Shown in pieces: positions 12,289 to 23,226 of a DNA stretch of 64,000 nt (positions are counted from its first letter, which is position 1; each line of letters starts with the position of its first letter). Source of the DNA: Aquila chrysaetos chrysaetos (taxonomy: Eukaryota > Chordata > Aves > Accipitriformes > Accipitridae); contig NC_044018.1 of the NCBI RefSeq assembly GCF_900496995.4, positions 26,814,001-26,878,000 on the forward strand, written 5' to 3'. The notes under the pieces are model-generated. The model saw only the letters and a program-made list of their open reading frames with translations. It was not told the DNA's origin and searched no databases. The position numbers and the translations under genes were made by a program.

Positions 12289-12868
12289 TGTCGTGGTTTA
12301 ACCCCAGCCAGCAACTGAGCACCACACAGCCACTCACTCACTCCCCACCCCCCAGTGGGATGGGGGAGAAAATCGGGAAAAGAAGTAAAACTCATGGGTT
12401 GAGATAAGAACGGTTTAATAGAACAGAAAAGAAGAAACTGATAATGATAATGATAACACTAATAAAATGACAGCAGTAATAATAAAAGGATTGGAATATA
12501 CAAATGATGCGCAGTGCAATTGCTCACCACCTGCCGAACGACACCCCATTAGTCCCCGAGCGGCGATTCCCCGCCCCCACTCCCCCCAGTTCCTATACTA
12601 GATGTGACGTCCCATGGTATGGAATACCCCGTTGGCCAGTTTGGGTCAGCTGCCCTGACTCTGTCCTGTGCCAACTTCTTGTGCCCCTCCAGCTTTCTCG
12701 CTGGCTGGGCATGAGAAGCTGAAAAATCCTTGACTTTAGACTAAACACTACTTAGCAACAACTGAAAACATCAGTGTTATCAACATTCTTCGCATACTGA
12801 ACTCAAAACATAGCACTGTACCAGCTACTAGGAAGTCATTTATCTCTATCCCAGCTGAAACCAGGACA
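12289..12868 (-). mobile_element. Solo LTR copy A, ERVL-like
   Basis: In the antisense direction it starts TGTCGTGGTTTAACC and ends CCCAGCTGAAACCAGGACA; on the minus strand this reads TGTCCTGGTTTC...AACCACGACA, with TG/CA ends. It is flanked by a perfect 5-bp target duplication GAGAG (12284-12288 and 12869-12873), which fixes both borders. It matches the LTRs at 50117 and 54317. There is no internal viral sequence, so it is a solo LTR left by recombination. It lies antisense in HCRTR2 intron 1. Confidence 0.9.
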
Positions 12869-13707
12869 GAGAGCCGGGAGCTGAGGGCAGCAGCAAGATT
12901 GACAGGGCAGTGTACCTACCAACACAGTCCCCCAGTGCCTGAGAGTATGGTAGGGCTGGTGATGTCAGCCCCCGGGGTTCAGTCACCTCCCAGCAATCAC
13001 CAGACAAATCCATAGTGATGAAACAGGTCTGAGGTTAAGCCACAAAGTCAAGTCAGTGGGTGAAAATTACAATCAAAATCAGCAGGGCACATGCATACTT
13101 GCAACGTGGTCTTTGCCTGAGCTAAGTGTGAGAGCCTGAGCTTACATGCAGCTCCCAGGCAAAGAGGTAACCCCCAAAAGAGGTGTCTCACATTTTTCTG
13201 TGAAAGCTCTGTTCCCAGGAGTCTGATCCCTGCTTATGCTGTAGCATTTCACTAGCATAGTGAATTGTATTTTTTTTTTTTGTGTGTGTAGTCTAAAGAA
13301 AAGGCATTCTTACATCTACATTAGAAACAGACATGGAGGTGGAAGGGTTTTTCCTAGTGCAATTCCATTTTACACTGATGGACAGATGCATTTTGAAGCA
13401 TATGGTTTCAAAGTTGCACAGCATTTCAGCCATGGAGCGTACCTTGATTTTAATGAGTCATGCAGGTTTAAACTGAATCATAATGAAGTGTGAAATCTTT
13501 TTATTGTAGTGTCATGTGCAGTATGCCAGCTATGTTTATGGTTCTTCCATCTCTAACATGAAGTGTGTGCAAGGATTTTGTAGGCTTTTTATTGTTACTA
13601 TGGATAGAAAAGTAAGTATATCAAATGTGATTATGAAATAACTGGTCATTCAGTATAGCCAGCTCTGCAGAAATGACCAGGGTTGCCAATTAATACTTGT
13701 AATGATT

Positions 13708-13725
13708 TGTGTGTGTGTGTGTGTG
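13708..13725. repeat. (GT)n microsatellite
   Basis: Nine GT units in HCRTR2 intron 1, likely length-variable. Confidence 0.85.
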
Positions 13726-16700
13726 GTGGGGCAATTTAAAACCAATCTGTCTGTGTTAATTGGTACAGCTAGCTCAGGAAACTGTGATGGTACCTTTCAC
13801 TTCCTCCAGAGCTGACCAAGCCTGGTGGTTTTGGCAGTCTGTTTTTATAGTATAGCTCATCTTCTGGTAATAACTCCCATTTCCATAAGATTGTTAATTG
13901 TCTAAGATTATGTAATGTGACTGAGAAAATGAATCCTGTGCCAATTAGATGGTTGTGCTATTACTCCTAATTGTAATCTGTAGAGATAAGCTTCCAGCAA
14001 GCAGAATTTAGTTCTTCTATTCTTCTCTAGCACCATAATAATGAGGCAGTAGAAAAAAATACAGAAGTGGGTTGGAGAACATGAGTAACCCACAACCCTC
14101 AACTCATAAGTCTCTTTAAAAGCCTGAGTACAGCAGAGCACTTGGTAGCTAGAAAAAATCTCAGAAAATATATTGCTGCAAGCAAACTAGTTGCTGTATA
14201 TCTGTTTTATTTCGGTAGACTCTTACTGTCTTTTGTGGGAGACAGTTCCCCATTAGTACATTTCAGTGAAGCTGATATTCAACAAAATACTTTAAGATTT
14301 CTTATGTTCAGTGTTATGCAGCTATATTTCTTACAGTTTCAGTATTTCTCCTAGAGTTTTACTAGAAAACAGTGATGGAATCTACACATATGTACTTGTT
14401 TATGTGTGATACATAGGGAGCATGACCTAACACCTACTTTTTTTGTCATGCTTCCATGATTTTGTTCAAATCTGTTGACACATCTAGTGTGTCCTGTTGA
14501 TGAGGAGCTATCACCGCACTGGTAGGCTATGTAATTCCTTTTTGTGTGTGCAGCCCAGAATATTGTCCATCTTTTCAGCTATCGCATCACATATTCAAGG
14601 ACAGTTCTTATCTGCTGGGCATACCAGCTGTAGGAGTTTTTTCATTATTTCCTTTATAATAAATACCATACAAAAAGTGTCTTTTCTTTGTGTCATTCTT
14701 TCTATTACTTTTTCAACATAAACCTGGTCTTATGTTGGACTCCTTTTTTCAGATAAGATTAGTTATGTAAAAAATGAAGTAATGTGTGAGTTTATAGCTT
14801 AATAGTGGATAAGAGATGGACAGCATAAGAAATAGGTATCATCTTCCTATTCACACAAGAGATCGCTTTGTTTTAGATCTTTTGTTCTCACTGCTGGTTT
14901 CAAAAACCCCTAATTAAATATACTGTGCAATTTAGTTAAAGTGCTTGTCACCCCTTACTCAAGATCATCAATAAAGTTATTGAAAGACTAGTGGAAAGCC
15001 TTCCTAAAACAAATAAAATAAGCTTAGTCTTAGGCACCTAATTTTTAGACTCTTAAGTAAAAGCAGAAGAATCCTCAATCAGGAATTGTTCATAATGAAA
15101 GTAGTTTCAATGACAGTGTTTTTCCTTCCAACAGTACACATTGATTTAGTGTTTCCACAGGGGCTCTAGCTCTCCAGAATCCCATTTGGTAGCTTATCTA
15201 CTCAGCCTTCTTTTCAACATGATTGTGTTGCTTGACACCCCACCACCCAGACCTTCATTTGCAATAGGTCATGGCATCACCAAAGAAGGCCAAGGGGGAG
15301 AATGCCATATGAAGAACCAATTCATTGCCGGGTGGAAACAATTTGGGGGGGGCGGGGTGGGCAGGAGGTAGAGAATAAGTAATGTGTAACTCAAATCTGT
15401 TTAACACATTTTTTTATCAGTGTTTGATTGTAAAATGTTGTGGAGTAAAGCTCTTTAGAAGCTTTCTGCCTCATGCATTTGGAGATGTTGATGACCAGTG
15501 CTTATAATCACAGCATCACTTCCAAATGACTGCTGGATGGCGATATTATGGTATTTTAGTCAAACAATTGTGATACTGAATTATCAAAGCAAAATAAAAT
15601 AATTAAAGTTTAGTATGAAAAATGGTAATTTTTTGCTGACATCCATCTGGGATTTATTATTCACCAAAAATGAGATCAGAGGTAGTGTCATTCTTTTACA
15701 TAAGGAAGTGTCAGGTATTGCTGGTTATGGAAATCATGTTTCTATTTTGGCCAAGAAGTCACACTGGAAGATGACCCATTGTATAAGAGGTTGACAAGAC
15801 TGCTAGAGTAGTTAGGGAAATGATTTAGGGTTGACATGTGAAAAACAAATTGACAGCTGAACCAGCAGTCCGCTGGCGGAAGGACTGCAGCACAATGTTT
15901 AATATGCTCAAGACAACGTAAATCTTCCAGGAGGCAAGCAGCTGCATTTTATACCAGCTGGAGCCTTTGTATTGTTTTCATATTCAGCCTGAGATACAAT
16001 GAGCTGTGCTAATCGAATAGATAGCATTACAGCCTCTAATTAAAATGCCCCAGGACACTAAGCCAACAGGGATTAACTTTGTACATGAAAAATACCAATC
16101 TCACCCTACCATCATATTTGAGAGAGTTTTTTTCTTCAGGAATATAATGAGGTATATGAAGCTTTCTTGATGGACTTCTAATAGCATCTGTCTTAAATTT
16201 GTTTTGAATTTGTTATGTTTAGTCCTTCCTGGGACTTGCCTATGAGACTTTTTTGGGGGAGAGAGATGGTGCACGTTCGGAGGATGGGGTCTGAAACGAG
16301 CTTCGTTATGGCAGAACTGTCCTCGCTTGGGGAAAGCCCCCGCAAGTTTTTCAGTGTGAGCCTGGCAACTCAAGCCAGTTTCCAAGCCTTCACTGACACT
16401 GTGTGGCAGAGATGGGAACAGCAATTGTTTTGCTTAAAATTCTTCTCTCGATTCTGGCAGAAAAAAAATGAAAGCATCAGCAGTGAGATGAAGGAGTTAC
16501 GAGAGTTGGATTAATTAATAACCATTAGAAAAGAAGCTGCTCTTTGTGAAAGCTGGCCTGCACGTTTTCATTTGCTGCAAAGTTACTAACTGTAGCTTTG
16601 AAAACTTTTTATAAAATAAAAACTACAATACAGAAAATAATAAAATACACTGGACAGGTAATTAGGTTCTAGCAGTCAGGAAAATCATGCACAGTAGGAG

Positions 16701-17489
16701 CACATTTCTCAGTTTCCTTTCTTACACATTTCTCTCCCACTTTTTTTTTTTTTTTAAAGTTCTGATCCTCTCTTCTTCAGTGCCTGGGTTAATACCATTT
16801 TTCCTACTTTCTTCCTCACTCCTATTTATAGCTGGGAACATCAAAGGTTGCATAAAAGATTTGCATATAATGTTAAATCGAGGTTTTATTTAGAGCTATT
16901 TTTACTATTTCATAGATTTTCAGCAGAGGTCTGAAGAGCTCAGTTTGGGCCACTATATTGTGCCCTACCTAAACAGACATCCTGTTAACTCTGTGGTGTC
17001 TCCCAAGTTTTTTAGGAAGGCTGGTGCTGGCCTCATCTCCTCTTTTATGATTTTGGAGTACTTTTTGGTAAAATACACTCCCAGTTGAGAAACTTTACTA
17101 CCTTGCTCATCCTTGCTTCCCTTCTCCAAGCTGAGTGGAAAGCCACAGCTCTCTGCTATTTCACTCTGGGTAGGCAGATGGCATTTCCCACTCCATGGAG
17201 CTTCCTTCCTCTACCATGTTTCTTTAGGGTTTGTGCAGGAGCTCAGTGCCTCCACTTGTCTATAGAACCACCTGAGATGAAAATGCATTTTAAAGGAGTG
17301 AGAGTGGAAAGTATACAACATTCTTTTCTTCTGATGCTTAACTAGTTAACATATGTTCAGCAGCATAGTCAAACTATTTTGCACACCTATAAAATAATAG
17401 TTGAACACAGGCTAGAGCATCTTTCTCTATAATCTGCTAGATCACTGGTATACCAATGAAGCTGTTGTCCAAGACTACTGAATAACCTT

Positions 17490-17590
17490 GTACTGTCATA
17501 GACTCAGAACTACATTGAGTCTGGAAGGAATACATTGAACTAACTTTCTGTCATTTATACCATTCTGTCCTATTCAAATAACTTGTAGCA
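17490..17590 (-). repeat. Possible decayed CR1 3' end
   Basis: TCATAGACTCAGAACTACATT followed by GAGTCTGGAAGGAA resembles the reverse complement of a CR1 tail (tcatagaatcatagaa...ggaaggga) with heavy divergence. This is a motif-level guess. Confidence 0.3.
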
Positions 17591-18174
17591 AAGCCTCACA
17601 GCTCAGTTTAGCCTTGCACTGAAAGAAAACATTACCAATGCTTGTGCAGGTTGAAAACATTACTGCAACTAGCAGAGGGCAACCAGTGGGCGAAAAAGCT
17701 GCCTTGTTTTTAAAATACTTTCTCTTCAGAGACTTCTTTACACAAAGTCATTTTTGGTATACATTCATGGAATAAGTTTCTGGGATATTTAATTATTATG
17801 GTAGTATGTAAACATGCTAATTAAGATGTTTTTGTGCTATGTGCCATACAAAGAATGGAAAATGGTCTATGCCGCAAAGAATGGATGAGGCTGAAAGGGG
17901 AAACACAAGCATAAGCAGAGAAATCTACAGTAACAAATTATCTTGCATTTCTATGCTTGTAAATTATTATTTTTTCCAACTTTCAGGTGCCTCTTGCCCC
18001 CATAGAGTAGAATTCAAAGGAATTCAGAGCTACTTTCCATGCATCGGCTTTCCTGCATACTGCTACTCCCTGAGTAGCAAGGGGCATAGTCTTTTATATT
18101 TCTCTGAGGAATAGCAGGTACTGGAGTTCATCTAAATTCCATTCATGTTAAGCCAGCGTGATCTGGAAGGCTTA

Positions 18175-18360
18175 GTACAGAGCTGGGAATTAAGAGTCGG
18201 AGTTTCTTATTCTGTGTCCGACTTACTGTATGGCCTTTAGCAACTTCTGTTTGGCACTTCGCTTTCTTTGGATCAAGGATGAAAATGGTAATTATTTTCT
18301 TAGCTCTCTGGGCTATCATGAGGTTTCATTTGCTCATACTGATAGAAAGCTTTAAACACA
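18175..18360 (+). repeat. MIR-like SINE
   Basis: The order of motifs follows MIR: a CTGTATGGCCTTTAGCAACTT segment (MIR 'tgtgaccttgggcaagt'), then a pyrimidine-rich piece, GATGAAAATGGTAATTA (MIR 'tgtaaaatgggaataat'), CTCTCTGGGCTATCATGAGG, and finally GAAAGCTTTAAACA (MIR 'aaagcgctttgaga'). Strongly diverged, consistent with an ancient insertion. Confidence 0.55.
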
Positions 18361-19559
18361 ACATGCAAAATGCTGTGAATTGATATCTGATACAGTTTGC
18401 TGCCGATGACATTGACCTCACGTTTGTTAACTTACGGATTTTTTTACCAGAAATAATGTTTATGTTCAGGTGCTTTCCCCAAACAGGTCAACACGGGAAT
18501 GAGAATAGGCCTTGCCAAAGAGCATACATATCTGCTTAAACCTGGCACCTTTAGGCACTGACATCCTTTGCTGAAAACAATGCACCTGTCTGAATCGGGT
18601 AGAATGTAGGACGGTTGAAACCATAGCATGAGTACAAAGTAGCCAAACTCTGGACTTTTAAAACAACATTTTATTTAACTTTTGCCTATTGATAAAAGAA
18701 ACAAAAAGTACAGAAAAACATTGCCACTTCATATTAACTTTTGCTGAGTACAAGACAGGATAATACTTTCAGTATGAATTGCACTCAAGACAAAGAACAA
18801 GCCGTAAGTATAAAGCCCAGAGTGTTAGCATTATTGTAAGTGAAATGGTGTTTGCAATCTTTTTCTCCAGCATTGCATTTCCAACTGTGAACAACATTCC
18901 AGAGGGGCAGCAATGTATTACCTGTTACATGCTGCCTCTGCATTGTCAGACTGCAAGTTAAAACTGTAGTAATCCCATGCACCAAGTGACAATGATAAAG
19001 CTCTGGATAGTTATGTTGTAATTATCATGCAATGCTATAGAAATAATTACTTTAGTAAGTAACTTAAATCACCCAAATGGGGAGAAAACAATTTATATGT
19101 TGTTTCCTTCAAGCTTTTGATTTATAAGCCTTGCCTTTCAGGCACAGCTAAGAGAACCTGAAATTCTGTATTTAGGAAGAAAACAATAGAAGAAATGGAT
19201 ACTGTGGAGATTTTCTCCAAAACCCATACAAGAACAGTGAAGAGCTTTGCAGAGGTGTTTTCACTTGCATTTACAAGAGCATGATAGATACATAGCAAAG
19301 ATTAAATTTATACAAGCTATAGAATCTGGAACCATGTCTGCAACATGTTATAAGAACATCTATCGTGGCACAACAGGGGTTTTAGATATGACTTGGAAGC
19401 CTATATCCTAAAAAGGTATTTGATAAAATTACCTTCTGTTAGAGAAACTGAAGGCCACCTAGCCTCTGCCTCTCTCTGTCCTAAATTACCCCAAAATGTC
19501 TAAACATAGCTCTCACAAAGAAGTGCTCTAATCTCAGCTCCTGATAAAGCTCTAGTAAG

Positions 19560-19960
19560 GTCTTGAATGAGTATTCTGCTCATTTTGGTCACTGCACTCT
19601 GACCACAAAGATGCAATCCAGTCTGAAGAGCATCCAGACAACAGCAACAAGGATGCTTGCAGAGGTTCTAAAAATCACTGGGAGTAAAAGAATTCTGAAG
19701 TTGTACAGTCTGAAAAGAAAACTGAGGAACAATGTAACAACAGTCTTTATGTATGTGAAGCATTGCTGCAGGGAAAAAAATCTTCATTCCTGCCTGTGTG
19801 CAGGAAAAAAAAGTGATACAAACAGCAGCAAAAGAAAAGTAGATAGACACTAGAGGATTGACTTTTTTTTTTTTCCAATAGGGAAGATAGTTAAACACTG
19901 CAACACATTCATGGTATCTTCAAATGTAACAGATTTTAAAATGTAAACTTGCCAACAAAG
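19560..19960 (+). pseudogene. Decayed CR1 LINE fragment (reverse transcriptase ORF tail)
   Basis: The + strand frame at 19563-19853 retains the pattern of the CR1 ORF2 C-terminal region: IQTTATRML, then LKLYSLKRKLRN, corresponding to the usual 'vQrraTrmi...L.[16 protein letters not shown]' segment. The same motif is better preserved on the minus strand at 53.3 and 63.8 kb in this window. The copy is diverged, short and non-functional. Confidence 0.55.
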
Positions 19961-19984
19961 GCTTAGTGGTAGTCTTGCTGTAGT

Positions 19985-20110
19985 GTTGGTTTAAAGACTT
20001 AAACAAGACAAGATTTGTGGAATGAAGTAAATATATTTTATTAGATCAACTCATGCAGCTGGAAGATGATCACAAGCTTTCAGGCACACCGTCCTTCTTA
20101 GGATCTAAAG
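19985..20110. repeat. Unnamed dispersed repeat, copy 1
   Basis: GACTTAAACAAGACAAGATTTGTGG followed by a TATTTTATTAGATCAACT-type stretch and CAAGCTTTCAGGCACACC. A second diverged copy with the same order lies at 35660-35790. The layout resembles an old amniote interspersed repeat, but I cannot name the family. Confidence 0.4.
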
Positions 20111-21368
20111 AAGCATCTGATCTCAAGAGCTTATGTGCCTTAAAGTCTGTGTATTTTTTTCCAGCTGTTTTAGCTAGTTTAATAAGAGAATGGCTTAACT
20201 CTAGCCAATTCCATTTTAGATTTGGACAACCTCTTGAGGAGTCTTCTAACTCTATTCTTTAACATTCTGTGATCTGTTTAATATATCTAAATTAAGCATA
20301 GTGCTATATCCTGACAGATTAAGGAGACTTTGAATCTTCACCCGGATTTGCATGATGGATGAATTGTTATTTACAGGAGAAGAACCTTTGATGTACAATG
20401 AGGTGTACTGTTTTCTTACAAGAAGTATTGTGGTGTTTCTGGAAAACTTTGGGCATCAGTTTTTAAAGAGCTTTTGGTGACTGAATCTAAAACATTCAAA
20501 AGCTATTGATTGCTACAATCTCTTAGGGTTTTACTTCCAAAGTTATTAAAAATCTTATTTTTAGGCCAGTTTCTCAGACTCAGTTTTGGCAGTCTTAATG
20601 TATTAGCTTATGAATTTAGTGCAACCATGTTAAAGGACTGATTTGCCTCATTTCTAAAAGCCTTTCAAATTGAAAGAGGGAAAAGAAAAGATATAAAACA
20701 AGCTTTAAAGGCACATATTGTCAAGTGTCTGCTACATGCTGCTTTCAATCACAGTAATCATCATCAAAAATATACCACATTTAAAATGGGTAGCACTTAA
20801 TACTGCAAAAAATTATCTTTATATATTTACCTCAAATCACAGTTACCCAGACAACTGTTACAGATTCTCTGCAGATGCAATAGATATATTATGCCCAGCA
20901 AAATATTTTATAAAATGATTGTTGTCTTGGTACAGTTTACAAGATTCCGTGTGGTAGCAATTTGAATTAAGCATCATGCTATCACAAGAAAAAGATAAAC
21001 TTTTACAAATGTAGACGTGTCTTGCCATAGACTAGAGCCAGTGGATTAAAATAGACATGAAGAAAGTTGTGTGAATGGTTAGTGAAGATAAACTAGCAGG
21101 AAAATAAGCTGCTTTATATATCAGATTATTTCCCATGCTGTGGTCTGTGGAAGACTATTCTTTGCGTACTAAGATTCTCTCTACATGTACCCTCTTGTTT
21201 CCACTCTAAAAGAAAACACAAGGTTCTTACACTGAACTGCATATTCAAATATTCTGTGTTAAAAAAAGACACAAACATTTCCTCCTTAACTCTCCAAAGC
21301 TAAGTGTTTTCCTGTTGAAGCATTCCCTAAGTCACTTCCATCTCACTAACTTGTCTTTCCAAATTCAG

Positions 21369-21547
21369 TTTGCATTGCAGTGTGGAAGAACCATCACATG
21401 CGGACAGTTACCAACTATTTCATAGTGAATCTTTCTCTGGCTGACATTCTGGTTACAATTACTTGTCTTCCAGCAACTTTAGTAGTGGACATCACAGAAA
21501 CGTGGTTCTTTGGGCAGCCCCTCTGCAAAGTGATTCCCTACTTACAG
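21369..21547 (+). CDS. HCRTR2: HCRTR2 exon 2 (TM2 to start of TM3)
   Basis: Completes V77 and encodes residues 78-136. The acceptor is AAATTCAG|TT and the donor CAG|GTATTA at 21548. It contains intracellular loop 1 (WKNHHMRTVTNYF), TM2 with the conserved sodium-site aspartate D102 in NLSLAD, extracellular loop 1 (TETWFFGQPLC) and C129, the cysteine that bonds to loop 2. It ends IPYLQ in TM3, with the Q at the position that contacts orexin ligands in OX2R. Confidence 0.97.
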
Positions 21548-22982
21548 GTATTATTTTACTGTGTTTGTGTACACATGACCCATGTTATGAAAAAGAGAAA
21601 GAACAATAGCATTTTCCTAATAGTGATAATCTGATGGAAGTCTATCCCTGCTACTGAAGTAGGTATCTCAGGGTACATGCTGAGGATTAAAGGACTGTTC
21701 CACTTGTGACTATGTTTATGCTTAATAAATATTGTTCTTGGTCCATCTGATTGTTAGACTTGGGCAATACACTTTCTGGAACATTTGTCTGGTGCTCTCC
21801 ACTTTTTGTGATCTTTTTTAATAATTCAGAAGGGATATAAAGAAAGAAAAATGTCTGTAAATAGAATTACAGTAATTTATACTCCGTGTGTGTGGACCTA
21901 AACAGCTACACAAGTGTCCGGGACAGAGAATCCACACTTCTGAAGGGAGTCTGGGCTTTCATATGTGTTTCATGGCTTACATTGCACTCTTTAGAAATAG
22001 TCAAAGTATCCAGGTTCACTGGGAGCTGTTCAGATTGTCTGCCTTAAACAACAATTGCCACCACTCATTTACTGGTGGAGTTAATTAGTCATGAGATCAT
22101 TTGCATCAAAATTATTGACAAATACCTTTTCTAAGAATAGCTGGTTAGGTTAACTGACTGGACATACTAGAATGACAAGTTCCTGGCCTTTCACTTATTA
22201 TAAATCCAAAGAATTAAGCAGAACTCTGAATGTATGCGATCAGCTCTGTGCCTCAGCACAATTTATATTTTGAGCAGATACCCATATGGCTGAAAAGCCA
22301 CATTGTGTCATCTACTCGAAAGAATCAAAATCATGAAACTTGTTTCAAAGCCACCATTCTAGTGGAAAAAAATCCAAAGAGAAAGTGAAATGATGACCTA
22401 TTGTACAGAGTGAAAGAATAAAACCAAAGTGATAGGTTATCTCCTGTGCTGAATAGAAGGTAAAATGACTTCATCTGCCTTAAATTGATTGTTTGGGTTT
22501 TTTTATGAGTCCCTGAATTTCCATTGTTCCTGTGAAAACTGAAGAGGCAAAATAGTATCCAAATATAACATAGAAAATGAACAAACAAACAAAATCATTC
22601 CACAAAGAAAAAAAGATCTAATTTGTTGTCTAATGTTTTCAAAGTAATTTTTTAGATAAAATTTTGCAAATTCTAAGTTGCATACATTTACTCTTTCAGA
22701 ATCTGACCCTGCTGTACCTACTCAGTTTGGGTAGAACCCTAATCTGTGAATTTTCCTGTTGAATCTAGTGGGACTACAGCAGATGAGGATATCTGTAAGA
22801 AGTGATTTAAAAAGGAGTCTTTTCCTGGGAATAATTTCTATTTAATAATTGCAGATAAAGAGCTAACTGTGTTGAAAACAGAAAAAAAACTTTAAAAGTC
22901 TGGAAAAAAACTTACAATAAATAATTTTTAAAGCTCTGAAAAAAATTACATTTACATTTACATACTGTTTCCTTTTCTTTAG
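21548..22982 (+). other. HCRTR2: HCRTR2 intron 2
   Basis: AT-rich intron. The piece near 22695-22800 (CTGACCCTGCTGTACC..., GAATCTAGTGGGACTACAGC) has the flavour of an old amniote repeat but is too diverged to call. Nothing else is seen. Confidence 0.7.
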
Positions 22983-23226
22983 ACAGTTTCAGTCTCTGTG
23001 TCTGTACTAACACTTAGCTGCATTGCTTTGGATCGATGGTATGCAATTTGTCACCCTTTGATGTTTAAAAGCACAGCCAAGAGAGCAAGGAACAGCATTA
23101 TAATTATCTGGATTGTGTCCTGCATCATAATGATTCCTCAGGCTATTGTTATGGAGTGCAGCAGTGTGTTCCCAGGATTAGCCAATAAAACCACCTTGTT
23201 CACAGTGTGTGATGAGCACTGGGGAG
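22983..23226 (+). CDS. HCRTR2: HCRTR2 exon 3 (TM3, TM4, loop 2)
   Basis: Encodes residues 137-217 plus one base of codon 218. The acceptor is TTTCTTTAG|ACA and the donor G|GTGAGT at 23227. It includes the end of TM3 with the DRW variant of the DRY motif (D153-W155), loop 2 (HPLMFKSTAKRARNS), TM4 (IIIIWIVSCIIMIPQAIV) and extracellular loop 2 with the NKT sequon and C212, the partner of C129. Confidence 0.97.

Larger units (their letters stand above)
5022..21368 (+). other. HCRTR2: HCRTR2 intron 1 (16.3 kb)
   Basis: The first 1.3 kb is CpG island. The rest is AT-rich and holds two LTR insertions (9469-10480, 12289-12868), a (GT)n tract (13708-13725), decayed CR1 pieces (about 17490-17590 and 19560-19960), a MIR-like SINE (18175-18360) and one copy of an unnamed repeat (19985-20110). 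Elsewhere I see no gene; small open frames lack domains or splice context. Confidence 0.8.

Noticed and set aside
15858..15892. Small hairpin GCAGTCC...GGACTGC
   Set aside because: Seven-base arms are expected by chance in a 64-kb window.
16215..16514. 99-residue plus frame and 107-residue minus frame in HCRTR2 intron 1
   Set aside because: No recognisable domain, promoter or splice context; two opposite frames of similar length suggest chance.
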